A stretch of 64,000 nucleotides of DNA. It comes from Balneolaceae bacterium. Lineage in GTDB: Bacteria > Bacteroidota > Rhodothermia > Balneolales > Balneolaceae. The translations under genes and the position numbers were made by a program. Every line of letters begins with the position of its first letter. Position 1 is the first letter of the stretch. This document shows, one piece after another, positions 63,156-64,000 of the stretch. Under the pieces are notes generated by a model. That model made no database searches, had not been told where the DNA came from, and saw only the letters and a list, made by a program, of their open reading frames with translations. Location: contig REDA01000038.1 of the NCBI GenBank assembly GCA_007693745.1, positions 36,773 to 100,772 on the forward strand, in the 5' to 3' direction.

Positions 63156-63998
63156 TCATCGTACCGGTACAAGGGCGGTACGAACCCTGATCAGCGGTTC
63201 AGTCTGTGTCCAGGCGATCAGGATTGACCCCTCACTGTAAGCCATTCTCGGGAATCCGCTGGATCTTGACGCTGAAGTAATACCCGCTGTAATTGCAGGA
63301 CCGGAGGTATCATCCTCATTTACCTGCCGAACCATCACGTTCCCGGCCTCGCCCCGTACTTCAAGCCAGCTCACAAAGAGCTCTCCCTGACCGGTAAAGA
63401 GCAGATCCGGCCGGCCGGCTGTACTATTTTCGGCTATTATCAGGGGCTCTGAGAATGTATAGCCTCTGTCTGATGAACGAGCCACTAAAACTCTGGGATG
63501 ATCTTCAGCCCCGGTGAACCAGGCCACGGCCAGCTCTTCATCATATACGGCAATGCGGGGGCCATTTACCGGACAGGCCTGGATTTCCCATCCATCTTCA
63601 GCAACGACAACCGGCTCTGACCATTCAGCAGATTCCGGGTTGTAGCGCGCCATCATGATATCCCGCACTTCCCCTGAACTGCGGCCTCTGTAAACTGCGA
63701 CAAACTCCCCGTTTACACGGGCGAGATCTGTCTGGCAGCAGTCGCAAACCACCTCGTCGATCACCCTCTTGTCTGTCACCGATCCGTCTCTGGAAATCAC
63801 TGCAGAACGAAGAGTCATCGCCATCGAGTGATCCCCGTACTCACCATGTCCCCGGCCATCCGTATTGCGTCCGTCGAGCCACACAGCGAGCAGGCGGTCC
63901 CTGTCCAGCGGCTGCATCGATACAAACCCATGTTCGGTGGGGGTATCATCCAGATGGGGCGTAATGACCCTGTCCCAGCGGCCGGTTTCTTCATCGCG
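63156..63998 (-). CDS. Sialidase-like beta-propeller protein (5' end outside the window)
   Basis: A partial gene: the frame stays open to the window edge, so the N-terminus is missing. The visible 280 residues look like BNR/Asp-box propeller repeats (MARYNPESAEWSEPVVV, LVARSSDRGYTFSEPLII, LLFTGQGELFVSWLEV). A cysteine cluster, VVCDCCQTDLARV, is unusual in sialidases and could bind a metal or form disulfides. Close relatives are usually annotated exo-alpha-sialidase, but true sialidases need an arginine triad and Tyr/Glu pair that I cannot place here. It is probably exported. The function is unknown. Confidence 0.7.
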   Translation of the reverse strand, partial: RDEETGRWDRVITPHLDDTPTEHGFVSMQPLDRDRLLAVWLDGRNTDGRGHGEYGDHSMAMTLRSAVISRDGSVTDKRVIDEVVCDCCQTDLARVNGEFVAVYRGRSSGEVRDIMMARYNPESAEWSEPVVVAEDGWEIQACPVNGPRIAVYDEELAVAWFTGAEDHPRVLVARSSDRGYTFSEPLIIAENSTAGRPDLLFTGQGELFVSWLEVRGEAGNVMVRQVNEDDTSGPAITAGITSASRSSGFPRMAYSEGSILIAWTQTEPLIRVRTALVPVR

Positions 63999-64000
63999 AA

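Overview
The window reads as a stretch of chromosome from a Bacteroidota/Balneolota-type heterotroph, probably marine or halophilic. I infer this from gene content and style, not from a search. The signs are weak or absent Shine-Dalgarno sequences, several TTG/GTG starts, TAnnTTT-like boxes upstream of genes, a DksA-like protein without its zinc cysteines, a paired SDR-type threonine dehydrogenase and Kbl, many Sec lipoproteins and exported hydrolases, and Tat-exported Gfo/Idh/MocA proteins. Coding density is high. I saw no rRNA, tRNA, CRISPR array, prophage or insertion sequence.

Layout: 0.1-2.5 kb holds a small phosphoesterase, a D-amino-acid aminotransferase, a DksA-like protein and a cold-shock protein. 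2.8-5.3 kb is a sugar uptake and phosphorylation pair (FucP/GluP-type MFS and ROK kinase). 5.4-8.3 kb is PEP carboxylase. 8.5-10.8 kb is an ECF sigma-factor operon flanked by two Spy/CpxP-like envelope proteins. 10.9-13.0 kb holds CstA and a gamma-glutamylcyclotransferase-fold protein. 13.3-19.5 kb has an exported oxidoreductase and divergent metH/metF. 19.7-24.2 kb holds a BadF-type kinase, a TatD hydrolase, PdxB and a pyrimidine nucleoside phosphorylase.

24.3-31.4 kb is one long co-directional run: PspA (ESCRT-III superfamily), two unrecognised coiled-coil proteins, an enoyl-CoA hydratase, a CNNM/CBS membrane protein, an AAA+ ATPase and PheA. 31.5-38.1 kb mixes a lone receiver domain, a cupin, a GH3 lipoprotein, a hydroxyacid dehydrogenase, a DUF2459 lipoprotein, an outer-membrane barrel fused to a SPOR domain, and a DNA glycosylase-like protein. 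38.2-43.0 kb (minus strand) is the threonine-to-glycine pathway followed by a second exported oxidoreductase/isomerase pair. 43.4-50.3 kb holds groES-groEL, rsmA, alanine dehydrogenase and acetyl-CoA synthetase. 50.4-64 kb holds an M1 peptidase, hisS, a KefB-like antiporter with regulatory domains, a trypsin-like lipoprotein, an esterase, an M28 peptidase, lysA, an M19 dipeptidase and a truncated sialidase-like propeller.

Taken together the metabolism is that of a peptide and amino-acid scavenger. Exported peptidases (M1, M28, M19, trypsin-like) would feed catabolic enzymes (threonine dehydrogenase/Kbl, alanine dehydrogenase) whose products meet at pyruvate and acetyl-CoA (CstA, Acs, Ppc). 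Two loci point to envelope-stress handling: the Spy/ECF-sigma operon and the PspA-AAA+ cluster. The PspA-AAA+ cluster is the best candidate here for an undescribed system. A dispersed, imperfectly palindromic repeat of about 140 bp, next to the 5' ends of metH and a dipeptidase gene and perhaps ppc, is the most striking non-coding signal.
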